DNA from: Hermatobates lingyangjiaoensis
Taxonomy: Eukaryota > Arthropoda > Insecta > Hemiptera > Hermatobatidae
Direction: 5' to 3'
Length of the DNA: 64,000 bases
Assembly: GCA_026182355.1 (NCBI GenBank)
Contig: JAPFBL010000255.1
Coordinates: forward strand, 2,852,001-2,916,000
The notes beneath the pieces are model-generated. The model searched no databases and was not told the origin of the DNA. It saw nothing but the letters and a program-made list of their open reading frames with translations. Below are positions 10,886-20,054 of the stretch, in pieces (the first letter of the stretch is position 1; each line of letters begins with the position of its first letter). Position numbers and translations under genes: made by a program.

Positions 10886-11788
10886 TCAACTTAACACTCC
10901 TGAATAAATAGTGTTCAAATTGGTAATGTCACTTCTATGATTAACTGAACTTAGATCTTTTTTAATATATAGCATTTCGAGGGTCTTTCTTCTTTGCTCA
11001 TCTTGTTCTTTATCTACTATAATTGCTTCTTCAAAATCGAACATGTGACCTTCGTTTAAGGCATGGAATGCTAAAGCAGTGGCGTTACTTTTATTAGTTC
11101 TTATTGAATAAGAATGTTGATAAAGTCTTTCTTTTAAAAAACGACTTGTTTCTCCGTAATAACGCTTGTCGCAGTCTTTACATTTGATCGCATAAATGAG
11201 GTTACTTTGTAACTCCTTTGGTATTTTTTGTTTCAAATTTGAAAATAAAGACTTGACTTTTCTTTTGTTATAAAATGCCAATGTAACTTCAGGTACATTT
11301 CGTTTGAAAACTTTTCTAATTGATTGTGATAAGCCCTCAACATACGGAAATTTGAAATACTTTTTATTTAAAACTTCAAGTTCAGCATGATTTTGATTGG
11401 AATGTTCTGGTTGTTCTCTTGTATATTTAAACCAATAACGTTCAATTAAGTTGTTTGGATAACAATTTTTCTGCAACAATGACTTTACCCTTTTCTTATT
11501 TTCTTTTAGAAAACATGGACTACTAATTTCAACAACCTTCTTAACTAAATTTTGAACGCAATTCAATTTTTGGTTTATAGAATGAGAGGAGTGATAGTTC
11601 AGTATTCTTCCTGCACTGGTAGGCTTTCTATACCAATCCGTTAAAATAATGCCATTTTCACCTCTTATAACTTTTACATCTAAAAATGGCAGATTTCCGT
11701 CTTTTTCTATTTCATAGGTAAATTGTAGACGATTATGAAAAGAATTAAACGTATTTAATACATACTCTTCTTCTCCTCTTTCTCCTAT
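10886..11788 (-). CDS. PLE polyprotein C-terminus with GIY-YIG endonuclease (partial, minus copy)
   Basis: Open frame of about 300 codons with no start of its own, cut at the element's 5' truncation. The first 50 or so residues include LPFLDVKV and DWYRKPTSAG, typical of the region just after the reverse transcriptase catalytic core in Penelope-like elements. The last 226 residues follow the TTG at 11566. They hold a basic linker, then the GIY-YIG domain: NLIYAIKC followed by a CxxC-like pair (KCKDC) and RYYGETSR, then RLYQHSYSIR, and a C-terminal EMLYIKKDL tail. The domain is a single-strand nickase thought to start target-primed reverse transcription in the nucleus. The aspartates of the reverse transcriptase active site lie upstream and are missing. 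The 226-residue part is identical to that of the plus copy. It is not expected to make an active transposase-like protein alone. Confidence 0.85.
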   Translation of the reverse strand: MGERGEEEYVLNTFNSFHNRLQFTYEIEKDGNLPFLDVKVIRGENGIILTDWYRKPTSAGRILNYHSSHSINQKLNCVQNLVKKVVEISSPCFLKENKKRVKSLLQKNCYPNNLIERYWFKYTREQPEHSNQNHAELEVLNKKYFKFPYVEGLSQSIRKVFKRNVPEVTLAFYNKRKVKSLFSNLKQKIPKELQSNLIYAIKCKDCDKRYYGETSRFLKERLYQHSYSIRTNKSNATALAFHALNEGHMFDFEEAIIVDKEQDEQRRKTLEMLYIKKDLSSVNHRSDITNLNTIYSGVLS

Positions 11789-11790
11789 AT

Positions 11791-12540
11791 TGGTATAGAA
11801 AGCCTACCAGTGCAGGAAGAATACTGAACTATCACTCCTCTCATTCTATAAACCAAAAATTGAATTGCGTTCAAAATTTAGTTAAGAAGGTTGTTGAAAT
11901 TAGTAGTCCATGTTTTCTAAAAGAAAATAAGAAAAGGGTAAAGTCATTGTTGCAGAAAAATTGTTATCCAAACAACTTAATTGAACGTTATTGGTTTAAA
12001 TATACAAGAGAACAACCAGAACATTCCAATCAAAATCATGCTGAACTCGAAGTTTTAAATAAAAAGTATTTCAAATTTCCGTATGTTGAGGGCTTATCAC
12101 AATCAATTAGAAAAGTTTTCAAACGAAATGTACCTGAAGTTACATTGGCATTTTATAACAAAAGAAAAGTCAAGTCTTTATTTTCAAATTTGAAACAAAA
12201 AATACCAAAGGAGTTACAAAGTAACCTCATTTATGCGATCAAATGTAAAGACTGCGACAAGCGTTATTACGGAGAAACAAGTCGTTTTTTAAAAGAAAGA
12301 CTTTATCAACATTCTTATTCAATAAGAACTAATAAAAGTAACGCCACTGCTTTAGCATTCCATGCCTTAAACGAAGGTCACATGTTCGATTTTGAAGAAG
12401 CAATTATAGTAGATAAAGAACAAGATGAGCAAAGAAGAAAGACCCTCGAAATGCTATATATTAAAAAAGATCTAAGTTCAGTTAATCATAGAAGTGACAT
12501 TACCAATTTGAACACTATTTATTCAGGAGTGTTAAGTTGA
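11791..12540 (+). CDS. PLE polyprotein C-terminus with GIY-YIG endonuclease (partial, plus copy)
   Basis: Inverted twin of the minus-strand frame, truncated about 50 codons further in: it begins at WYRKPTSAG right at the palindrome loop. It then runs open for 250 codons to the TGA ending at 12540. The residues from 11860 on are identical to the minus copy. The linker YVEGLSQSIRKVFKR is followed by the GIY-YIG motif pair (LIYAI, YYGE), the conserved arginine region SRFLKERLYQH, a histidine-containing FHALNEGH and an acidic segment FDFEEA. Family knowledge predicts a nicking endonuclease. No promoter or start codon belongs to this copy. The ATG-less start and missing reverse transcriptase mark it as dead on arrival, but it is not mutated within what remains. 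Confidence 0.85.
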   Translation, partial: WYRKPTSAGRILNYHSSHSINQKLNCVQNLVKKVVEISSPCFLKENKKRVKSLLQKNCYPNNLIERYWFKYTREQPEHSNQNHAELEVLNKKYFKFPYVEGLSQSIRKVFKRNVPEVTLAFYNKRKVKSLFSNLKQKIPKELQSNLIYAIKCKDCDKRYYGETSRFLKERLYQHSYSIRTNKSNATALAFHALNEGHMFDFEEAIIVDKEQDEQRRKTLEMLYIKKDLSSVNHRSDITNLNTIYSGVLS

Positions 12541-12991
12541 TTTTAGTGAAATTTAATTTCCTTAGTTCCTTTTGTGTTCTTTGAGTGAACAGTGTTCGGT
12601 TTACATGTAATTGTAATCAGTTAGTCTGGTCCAAGTTTTTGACCAGTTAAGATGTTAGTTCACTAACTATCTATTGTTACTTCATTTTATATAATGCAAA
12701 TTTCATCATTTTTCTAATTCAAAAATTCTGACTTCTGTAAGTTCATAAAAATGTTTATTGCTTTTCTATTACTTCTACTTGTATATATATTTTTGTTTTT
12801 TCACAACTGTAATATTCCATTTTGATGTTAGTTATATGTTGATGTTTATATATGATTTCTTGTCATCCTTTGTTTGTAGGCCTATGAAAAAGGTTTTAAA
12901 TAAAACCGAAACGTCGGCATTGAGAGTTTGATTTTGATCCTGGAAAATTGACCGAATCCCGATTACATTATACACCTATATATATATATAT

Positions 12992-13200
12992 TATCAAACC
13001 ACAATAAGAAATGGGAAAACAAGACTAAGATCTTTTAACAGTAACAAGCGGTCTTTGTAAAAGTCAAAAACCCAACAGTTGGGTTTTTCACTCTGACGAA
13101 GACCGCTTGTTACGGTTGAAAGATCTTAGTCTTGTTTTCCCATTTCATATTGTGGTTTGATCATTGATTGTTATTTCACGTGTTTATGTGAAATCCTTTT
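12992..13200. mobile_element. Group B palindrome with hammerhead cores
   Basis: Inverted pair centred on CCCAACAGTTGGG near 13075. Both arms contain TCAAACCACAATA, GAAATGGGAAAACAAGAC, AAGATCTT and the ACAAGCGGTCTT box. The right arm continues into GATTGTTATTTCACGTG and a TGTGAAATC end. It lies between two (TA)n runs (12977-12991 and 13204-13218). The left arm's core has decayed (CTTTTACAAAGACC read outward), whereas the right arm's is intact. Confidence 0.85.
13089..13131 (+). ncRNA. Hammerhead-ribozyme-like motif, group B
   Basis: CACT, CTGACGA, then AGACCG and CGGTT closing stem II around a 7-base loop, GAAA, and the palindrome AGATCT followed by T and AGTC. The core residues of the hammerhead (CUGANGA and GAAA) are all present. 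Stem I pairs 3 bp here because one G has become C. With AGATCT self-complementary, two such RNAs could pair to complete stem III, as proposed for short hammerheads in PLEs. Confidence 0.6.
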
Positions 13201-13218
13201 ATGATATATATATATACC

Positions 13219-15395
13219 TCAATTATGATATTGAACTAAGTCATTCAATCAATAACTAACCGACTATTTTCCTCAAATGACTGATATTAATAGTAAAACT
13301 GAAACCAGCTGCAAAAGCATAGTAATGATAGTCTTATTATTGAAACTTACTTTTGGTTATAATCACCTTAAATTCCAAAAGTTTAAGTTAGTTTATTGAT
13401 GTTTTGTATTATGCAAAAATTTGCTAGACCAGTACCATCTTGAATCTTGTCTGGGTTGGTTGTAATGCAATTTCTAGCTTGTAAGGATTTCAAAACTGGA
13501 AAGAAATTAAAATCACAAGAAAATATACAAAGACGATAATTGGAAAGTCATTCAATGAACCACCTCGTATATTTACTCATTTGTATGTTTTATCTCACCC
13601 CATGAAAAACTATTATGAAGCGTGGCTAATGGAACTAGAATTTATTAGATATTCTATATCAGTATTCTATTTATTATACAAAGTTTTGCATTATTAAACG
13701 TTATATTTGAAGGTTGGAGATGAATGGGTAAAATTGTAATTGAAGAGTAATAAACAAGTTTAGAGTACATGAGATAGACGATTTGTTAAATGTATTTACT
13801 GCGATTGTTGAGTGAAAATGTTAACTGAAAGACTGCGATTCTTTCCTTACGTTAAAAGCTTTACGACACAATGAGCTTATCCATTATTGAGACACATGAT
13901 CTACTATTTTTATCTGACAGCCGCTATTCACCATCTTTATAATTCATCTATTTTGAAGATGGCTGTTAAGATAAAATGCTAAAATGCATTGTTTTAAGAG
14001 TTATTATTGTCTTGAATAATTCTGGATGGAGGCCATAGAAAGAAAGTTACACGGTTTACTCATAGTCATCTAACAAAACTGCAGCGGTGCTCATAGATCC
14101 TCTGTCATCCCAGATTACAATTCACGAGTCATCTTATTTCATGAAGTATCACTGCATTCGAATGTTTAAATATTTTTTGTTTAAAAAGTAAAATTTGTGT
14201 TAATTTTCATTTATAACTGATTAATGAAGAAATGTTTACTTTACCAGATCGTATGTTAATAAAGCAAATATAAGCTTTTAAATTATAATGTGTAACGACC
14301 TTTTAATTACAGCTGTCTTTGAACATAATATATTGCTAAAGAAATTTTAATGAGATTTTAATTTTAACAGGAAAGTCATTCTATTCCTCGTTCAAATGAC
14401 ACGAACTATGTCCTCGTGTTGAAGAAGCCAATAATGATTAAGATGGTCTAAGAATTTAGTAATTCCGTAAAGTATAATTATAATTGTTACTAGCCTTGAT
14501 TAAATTGCAAAACAACACACGTCATCTTAGAGAAATACGGAATTCAAATAAGAGGAAATTATAATTATTGTTCACTCTACAATATATTTTCCTTCAAGGA
14601 GGCAAGGTCATTAAGAATCTAAAATTCAAATACTAGAATTTCTTACTGTAATTCTTGCACATATTTATTAATATAGTCAAATTACTCATCACTATTTGCG
14701 TATCATTAGAATTAACTACATACATTTTGATGAAGCGTTTTCCATTGTACATATTAGCGTCATCATAGTAATGCTGTGATGCTAAATAACTAAATACGTT
14801 TAAAAAATGGAAATATGAAGACAATAAATAACACAATTAATTTAATAACAGAAATGTATTGTTACAGTAAATAGTACTAAACTAATTTAGTCACTCATAT
14901 TCTGTACTGTATGTATATTATATTACTTTCCCTCAAATTTCTCATGCTTCTGGAATATTTAAATATTTAGTAATAATAAAGCTGTTTTGATTTAAATTAT
15001 TGATAGAAGTATAATTTCTTGATCTGAAATAGATAATATTGCTTATGATTCAAAATAATGATACATGTTTATACCTCTTATCTAAAGGCTTACGTTATAC
15101 TTATTTTCTTATTTTACTTGGTACATTGGCACGAATAAGGCATCCGATAAAATCAAAACACTGAAATATAAATACCAGCTGTTTAGGTAAATCTGTTTCA
15201 AAATAAACCAAGGCAGTTTTAACACAGAAAGAAAAAAAGTCGTGTTCAACATAACATAAATCTATAGTAATACAAGATTTTTATAAAACATACTCGTAGG
15301 TTAAATTCATCCGAGTTCTGTCGTATGTAAAGAAGGACGACCCCAATTTAGGAACAAAAAATCTTGGTTAATGCCCTGTCTATAGGAATGGTTGT
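13219..15395. other. A+T-rich sequence without a gene
   Basis: No supported coding sequence or repeat. Chance frames only. Confidence 0.5.
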
Positions 15396-15600
15396 AATTT
15401 TTGTTAAGCGCGCAGGGTGGTTGTAATTAGGCAGGATGGTGAGTGCCGCGGAGTGTGTGGCCGCACGACTCGCCGCTACCCTTCATTGACTGCATTACCC
15501 TCTATTAAAGTCCACAGCCATCTATCTTGACTTTATTATCCTATTATCCATCCAGAAACATCCTACAGGCTTTCATCTGCATTTAGCTCGCCTACTGCGT
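15396..15600. other. G+C-richer island, possible conserved noncoding element
   Basis: Contains AAGCGCGCAGGGTGG, GTGCCGCGGAGTG, GGCCGCACGACTCGCCG and a run of CG dinucleotides unusual for this window, then TCTATTAAAGTCCACAGCC. There is no long frame. It could be an enhancer or a short exon; I cannot tell which. Confidence 0.3.
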
Positions 15601-15734
15601 GATTGTATTATATTCACCACTTAGAGGAAGCAACGAAATATGTTTAGAGATATACTTTTACACGTTTATAAATATATATATATATATATGAAAACAGACG
15701 ATCCAAACAGATAAGGACGCATTCACGTTCCTTA

Positions 15735-16022
15735 CATATATATAAGCAAATGTAAATCGGGTTTTTCGGCAGTATTTTAGTTTCGAAAACAAACTTTTAA
15801 ATGCCAAATGTTTCGGTTTTATTTAAAACATTCCTCATTGGCCTACAACAAAAAAGAATACACATAAAAAAATTATTCGAGCATATATACAATGGTGTTA
15901 CAATTCTATTACAAGTAGGAATAATGGACTTATCGAAGTATGAATCTCAATGTTTTCATTAATGTACAACCTCTCGGAAAAACTCGATTTACATTTACTA
16001 TCAGACGGTTGATACATTATTA
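15735..16022. mobile_element. Decayed group A inverted pair
   Basis: The minus-strand arm at 15740-15850 keeps AAATCGGGTTTTTCGG, GTTTCGGTTTTATTTAAAAC and CATTGGCCTACAAC, the group A order. The plus arm is worn but ends in AACTCGATTTACATTTACT and GACGGTTGATACATTATT, matching the outer end of the other group A copies. (TA)n runs lie at 15672-15689 on the left and 16025 on the right. Confidence 0.65.
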
Positions 16023-16023
16023 A

Positions 16024-16024
<1 letters not shown>

Positions 16025-16069
<45 letters not shown>

Positions 16070-16070
16070 T
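16025..16070. repeat. (TA)n followed by (TG)n microsatellite
   Basis: TA run to about 16045, then a TG run to 16070. Directly abuts the outer end of the group A pair. Confidence 0.95.
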
Positions 16071-16116
16071 GGTAAATATTGTCATCAGATCTTCTCTCAA
16101 GCATATTTTATTGAAA

Positions 16117-16425
16117 ATGATCGCAGTTTCTGCATTCACGACCTTTTTGTTAACTGATTCTAACCTCCTCGGTTATTTAATTGATGTTTATTTATTTATT
16201 AAACCTTATGATGACATATGAATGTTGAAAGCTCGTTTACTAGTGCAAGGTGAATATACATTTAGATCATGTTATTAAATTTCTTTCGTTCATTGGACCT
16301 ATTTACTTGGAAATGTAATTGGCTAACCTGATTTATAGTTTACCTACTACAATAAGGAAAATAGCCAGGAGGTTGGAATCAGTTAACAAAAAGGTCGTGA
16401 ATGCAGAAACTGCGATCATTGTCAA
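16117..16425. repeat. Inverted repeat with a hammerhead-like motif in the loop
   Basis: Arms 16117-16178 and 16357-16425 share GATCGCAGTTTCTGCATTCACGA in inverted order, together with the ACCTTTTTGTTAACTGATTC block and the CCTCC segment. The 180-base loop contains TAAACCTTATGATGACAT ... ATGTTGAAAGCTCGTTTA. There TAAAC/GTTTA could be stem I, ACAT/ATGT stem II, and AGCT a palindromic stem III. The core carries a 3-base insertion (CTTATGATGA for CTGATGA). A further (TA)n run is at 16461-16484. Confidence 0.6.
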
Positions 16426-16549
16426 TATATTATAATATATATGTATATATACTATAATAAATATATATATATATATATATATATGTGCAGTAGCACATAT
16501 GAAACATTCAACAAACTGAATAACTAAATGAAATCCACATTGCTTTGAC

Positions 16550-16750
16550 GTTAATACCAGTAATTATTGAAAGGCTTGGTAAAAGTATATGTAAAAGGAT
16601 AGATCTGGGGTTTGAGGTTTACGGAAAGTGGTAGTAGATGCCTCACTGAAGATAGAAGAAGTACATAAAGAATAACTAAGTGTAAAAAGACTCTCAAGAA
16701 CCAAGCAAAGCAGCAGGGAAAAATATGAGGTTCACTAGGAGACAAGCAAC
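16550..16750 (-). mobile_element. Penelope-like relic related to 63020-63190 (group F)
   Basis: CACTGAAGATAGAAGAAGTA, GGGAAAAATATGAGG and the surrounding words match, in order and in the same strand, the segment at 63020-63190. That segment lies inside a minus-strand PLE relic. No intact domain can be read here. Confidence 0.45.
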
Positions 16751-17112
16751 TATGGTGGATAGGATATCAGTTGGTGTTTAATAAAAATAAGTAATAAATG
16801 GGAGTAAGTATAAAGTTGAAGTTTTATCTTAATTATTAAAAAGTTAATGTGCAACGTAGTTATTGACAGGTAGTGATAAAATGACAGGATACTCATCAAA
16901 TAACGTAGTTATTGGACCCTTTTTATTCATCCTATACTTTTATTTTTATTTATTTATTTATTGGATCCTATACGTTTTATTCATCTACCAATATTGTTAG
17001 GTAAAAAGTAAATTCGAAGAAGCCCAACATATATTTTATCATAGCAACAAAATAGTAGATCAAGACTAATTGTTTTAATATTTCCTGCATAAATAATATA
17101 GTACATATCACT

Positions 17113-17416
17113 AGGCTTGTAGGTTAGGTTATGTTGCAGTGGAGTCCCACAAGGGAACACACGTAGGCCGAGCATTGGCCATTTGTGACACCACACAATA
17201 AAGATTGATTCTACAGTGGGGTTCCTAAATTTTGCCTAACTCAATTATATTTAGGATCTTTAACGAGTACCTGACATCGTACAGGCTAGGGTTTAACGTC
17301 CTTCTCCGAGGGACGACATGATCAGATTTATTCACTTCCCGCATGAATAAAATCGCCTATCAGTTCAGAGGCGAGTACGTTAACCACTGAGTTAACCTGG
17401 CCCCTATCCAGGCTTG
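17113..17416 (-). mobile_element. tRNA-derived SINE (minus), promoter partly deleted
   Basis: Reverse complement starts GGGGCCAGGTTAACTCAG, keeps an A-box-like TTAACTCAGTGG and CCTCTGAACTGATAGG, but lacks the B-box block present in the 23.3 kb copy. The body matches that copy through CGTCCCTCGGAGAAGGACG, GTACGATGTCAGGTACTCG and CACTGTAGAATCAATCTT. The tail is ACATAACCTAACCTA. AGGCTTG at 17113-17119 and 17410-17416 is a likely target-site duplication. Confidence 0.85.
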
Positions 17417-18435
17417 AAAAACAGTCAGAAGAACAGAAGAGTAGTTTAGTAGTTTTAAGGCCATTAGTGGAATTCTTGGGTATAGATCAATCACATCTAC
17501 CTCTAATAATATTTTCCGTCTTATTATAGAACATTAATAAAAATATCTTTTCCACCCTCAATGACAATATTACACAACTTGGACTGTCATGTAATGTAAT
17601 GGTACTTTAGCAACTACCATTTTATATCTTACTGTACAATCACACGTCCAGACTCTAACTTCAACAACATTTTCTAAAGATGCCTAGATTTCTAAAGCTT
17701 ACATCTACGGTTCCACTTTAGCCCAGATTGGTAGGTTTGCTGATCTGAATATATTTAATTAAATAATATTACCCTTTTTTTTAAGTAAATGTTTTTCGAT
17801 TCTATTAAGGAACAATAGTTGTTGGAATTTATTTATTAAATATTTTCTCTTACTAAAACCTAATATCTTGAAAAAGAAAACACTAACAGGTTTATGATTA
17901 CTATATAGTGGTTACTGATATCAGAAAAAAGAAAAATGTCTTCAACATAGTCATATTTGCATTGAGAGTTATAAATAAAATATAAATAAAATAATTTATT
18001 GAAAAATAATTTACAAGTTACCATTCTTTTAAAAAATTATAACTATAAAGAATTAATAATTTAATATAATAATGAATTATTTAAACGATTTTACTTAGCA
18101 ATTTGTATCAAAGGAGAAAATTTTTTTAATTTCACGAATCAAAAAGAGTTCAAACAAGTTAAACAGATCTCATCAAAAATTTATATTTATAATTTATCTT
18201 AAATTTTCTTAAGACCTTAAACAAATGATAAAAATCTGAACCGCTTTGATCACTTAAAACATTTTTATTTGCTCATTCATTTTAAATGACTTACTTCAGT
18301 ATTTTAACGCAGACATGGCTAATTTTTGTTACCAAAGCAGACATTTTTTTTGTCTTTGCATTTTTATATGTCACAAACCGTTTATAAATAACAAAAATAA
18401 AATAAGAAAAATTCTTAATTTTCAATTGAACAGTG
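17417..18435. other. A+T-rich sequence without a gene
   Basis: Nothing recognisable apart from A+T-rich low-complexity DNA. Confidence 0.5.
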
Positions 18436-18999
18436 GGGCTGATTTCATGTGTAGAGATTTTTCTTCTAATTCATTGTTACTTTGAGCAAGGTAATAACTT
18501 TTAATATGGATGAATATTGTTGAATCAGTAGGGCTGATTTCATGTGTAGAGATTTTTCTTCTAATTCATTGTTACTTTGATCAAGGTAATAACTTTTAAT
18601 ATGGATGAATATTGTTGAATCAGTAGGGCTGATTTCATGTGTAGAGATTTTTCTTCTAATTCATTGTTACTTTGAGCAAGGTAATAACTTTTAATATGGA
18701 TGAATATTGTTGAATCAGTAGGGCTGATTTCATGTGTAGAGATTTTTCTTCTAATTCATTGTTACTTTGAGCAAGGTAATAACTTTTAATATGGATGAAT
18801 ATTGTTGAATCAGTAGGGCTGATTTCATGTGTAGAGATTTTTCTTCTAATTCATTGTTACTTTGAGCAAGGTAATAACTTTTAATATGGATGAATATTGT
18901 TGAATCAGTAGGGCTGATTTCATGTGTAGAGATTTTTCTTCTAATTCATTGTTACTTTGAGCAAGGTAATAACTTTTAATATGGATGAATATTGTTGAA
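18436..18999 (+). repeat. Minisatellite, 95-bp unit, about 5.9 copies
   Basis: GGGCTGATTTCATGTGTAG starts at 18436, 18531, 18626, 18721, 18816 and 18911, exactly 95 bases apart. Units look identical except for GATCAAGG in place of GAGCAAGG in the second. The last unit stops after TATTGTTGAA at 18999. Confidence 0.97.
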
Positions 19000-19147
19000 G
19001 GTTAGAGTTTCTTTCAGATTGCAGACATAGATCTACCGTAAATGGCAAGAAACAAATAGGTTGCGATCTTTCTATTCATTCCGTAATTATCGTTTCTTAT
19101 CATTACAAACTCTTGTTTACAGTTTTCTTTTCCTCTTGTTTTATGTG

Positions 19148-19199
19148 CCAAGAGTAGTTGAGTAAAAAATATTACTTTCGAAAACCTTTTGAAAGGATT
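19148..19199 (-). repeat. Source of inverted filler found in the next PLE hairpin
   Basis: CCAAGAGTAGTTGAGTA ... ACCTTTTGAAAGG is the near-exact reverse complement of 19481-19530, which sits inside the loop of the group B element at 19350-19615. Confidence 0.8.
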
Positions 19200-19349
19200 G
19201 ATCGCCGAGTATGTTAACTTATGTGGCTAAAAACTCAAATGATATAGGGCTGGCATTTTATTCTTGGCTGGCAACAGCATTGATAAACCAGTTGACCAAA
19301 GGGCATCTTATTTATCAGAAAGCATTACATATGTAAATATAAAACAAGA

Positions 19350-19611
19350 TTTCAAATAAACACATGAAATAACAATCAATGATCAAACCACAATATGAAA
19401 TGGGGAAAAAAGACTAAGATCTTTCAACAGTAACCTTGCAGTCTTCGTCAGAGTCAAAAACGGTCTTACTCGGAGTTTAATCCTTTCAAAAGGTATTCTA
19501 AAGTAATATTTTATACTCAACTACTCTTGGTCTTCGTCAGGGTTTTTGACTCTGACGAAGACCGCTTGTTACGGTTGAAAGATCTTAGTTTTTTTTCCCC
19601 ATTTCATATTG

Positions 19612-19615
<4 letters not shown>
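19350..19615. mobile_element. Group B inverted pair with captured flank in its loop
   Basis: Left arm: TCAAATAAACACATGAAAT, AACAATCAATGATCAAACC, GACTAAGATCTTTCAACAG and GTCTTCGTCAGAGTC. Right arm: GACTCTGACGAAGACCG, GGTTGAAAGATCTTAG and CCCCATTTCATATTG. Between them lie a partial repeat of the GTCTTCGTCAG box and a 50-base inverted copy of flanking sequence. The right arm ends directly in a (TA)n run (19615-19646). Confidence 0.85.
19548..19590 (+). ncRNA. Hammerhead-ribozyme-like motif, group B
   Basis: GACT, CTGACGA, AGACCG/CGGTT stem II with a 7-base loop, GAAA, then AGATCT, T and AGTT. Stem I GACT/AGTT pairs over 4 bp (one G-U). Core complete; palindrome intact. Confidence 0.65.
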
Positions 19616-19648
<33 letters not shown>

Positions 19649-19651
19649 GGT

Positions 19652-19750
19652 AAGAAATGTGGCTTGGTGGCTTAGAGTGGTACAATGGACTAGAGTTGGT
19701 TGCCTTTCAAGAGGTTACTCCAGGATAGTTCAGGGGTTTCCAATTACCAA
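19652..19750 (+). repeat. Possible tRNA-like SINE head
   Basis: GGCTTGGTGGCTTAGAGTGG resembles an A-box region and GTTCAGGGGTTTCC, 75 bases on, loosely resembles a B box. No clear body, tail or target duplication. Weak call. Confidence 0.25.
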
Positions 19751-19867
19751 GAGGAACAATAATGCAATCCAGTAACATTAACAAGCAAACATAAAAACAA
19801 TGATCTCAGATTTTAAAAATTTTAAGTTTTAACAAAGCATATTTAAGAAATCTAATACAAAGTCAAT

Positions 19868-19997
19868 TTATTGGAACGTTTGTATATACAACATTTCCAG
19901 TTTTCCACTCTTTTCTTGGTCTCTCTCTTTTTCCACAGTAACCATGTTCTCAAGACCAAAAGTATGGCTTTTGGTTAATGAATAAGATGCAATGCTT
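19868..19997 (-). pseudogene. PLE GIY-YIG C-terminal relic (minus)
   Basis: The minus strand reads SLTKSHTFGLENMVTVEKE and then KLEMLYIQTF. This aligns with the end of the 10.9 and 12.5 kb frames (EGHMFDFEEAIIVDKE and TLEMLYIKKDL), so it is the last third of a GIY-YIG domain and the C-terminal tail. Only about 40 residues survive, with no catalytic tyrosine pair and no start. It lies 60 bases from a second, plus-strand PLE relic, so the pair may again be an inverted arrangement. No function expected. Confidence 0.65.
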
Positions 19998-20054
19998 AGA
20001 AAATAAATTATCAGGGCGTTATATAGGAAAATTGAGAAGCTTGTTAAGAAATAG

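Larger units (their letters stand above)
10448..12979. mobile_element. Penelope-like element, head-to-head inverted pair, 5'-truncated
   Basis: Arms 10448-11637 and 11789-12979 are reverse complements about 1.19 kb long. I noticed only two differences between them, both outside the reading frames: an extra C in the right arm near 12631 and one substitution near 12697. The 151-base loop (11638-11788) is extra 5' coding sequence present only in the minus copy. Each arm holds the C-terminal part of a PLE polyprotein, then a noncoding tail ending in the group A terminal repeat (CCTATGAAAAAGGTTTT ... GAAACGTCGGC). Known PLEs have reverse transcriptase followed by GIY-YIG endonuclease, and often carry an inverted, truncated copy at the 5' side. 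Here both halves have lost the reverse transcriptase catalytic region, so the unit cannot move by itself. A (TA)n run follows the right end. Near identity of the arms indicates a recent insertion or gene conversion. Confidence 0.9.

Noticed and set aside
10886..12540. Two separate host genes encoding the same protein
   Set aside because: They lie in a palindrome with PLE terminal repeats at both ends and lack starts of their own.
18436..18999. A CRISPR array
   Set aside because: Contiguous 95-bp tandem units without spacers.
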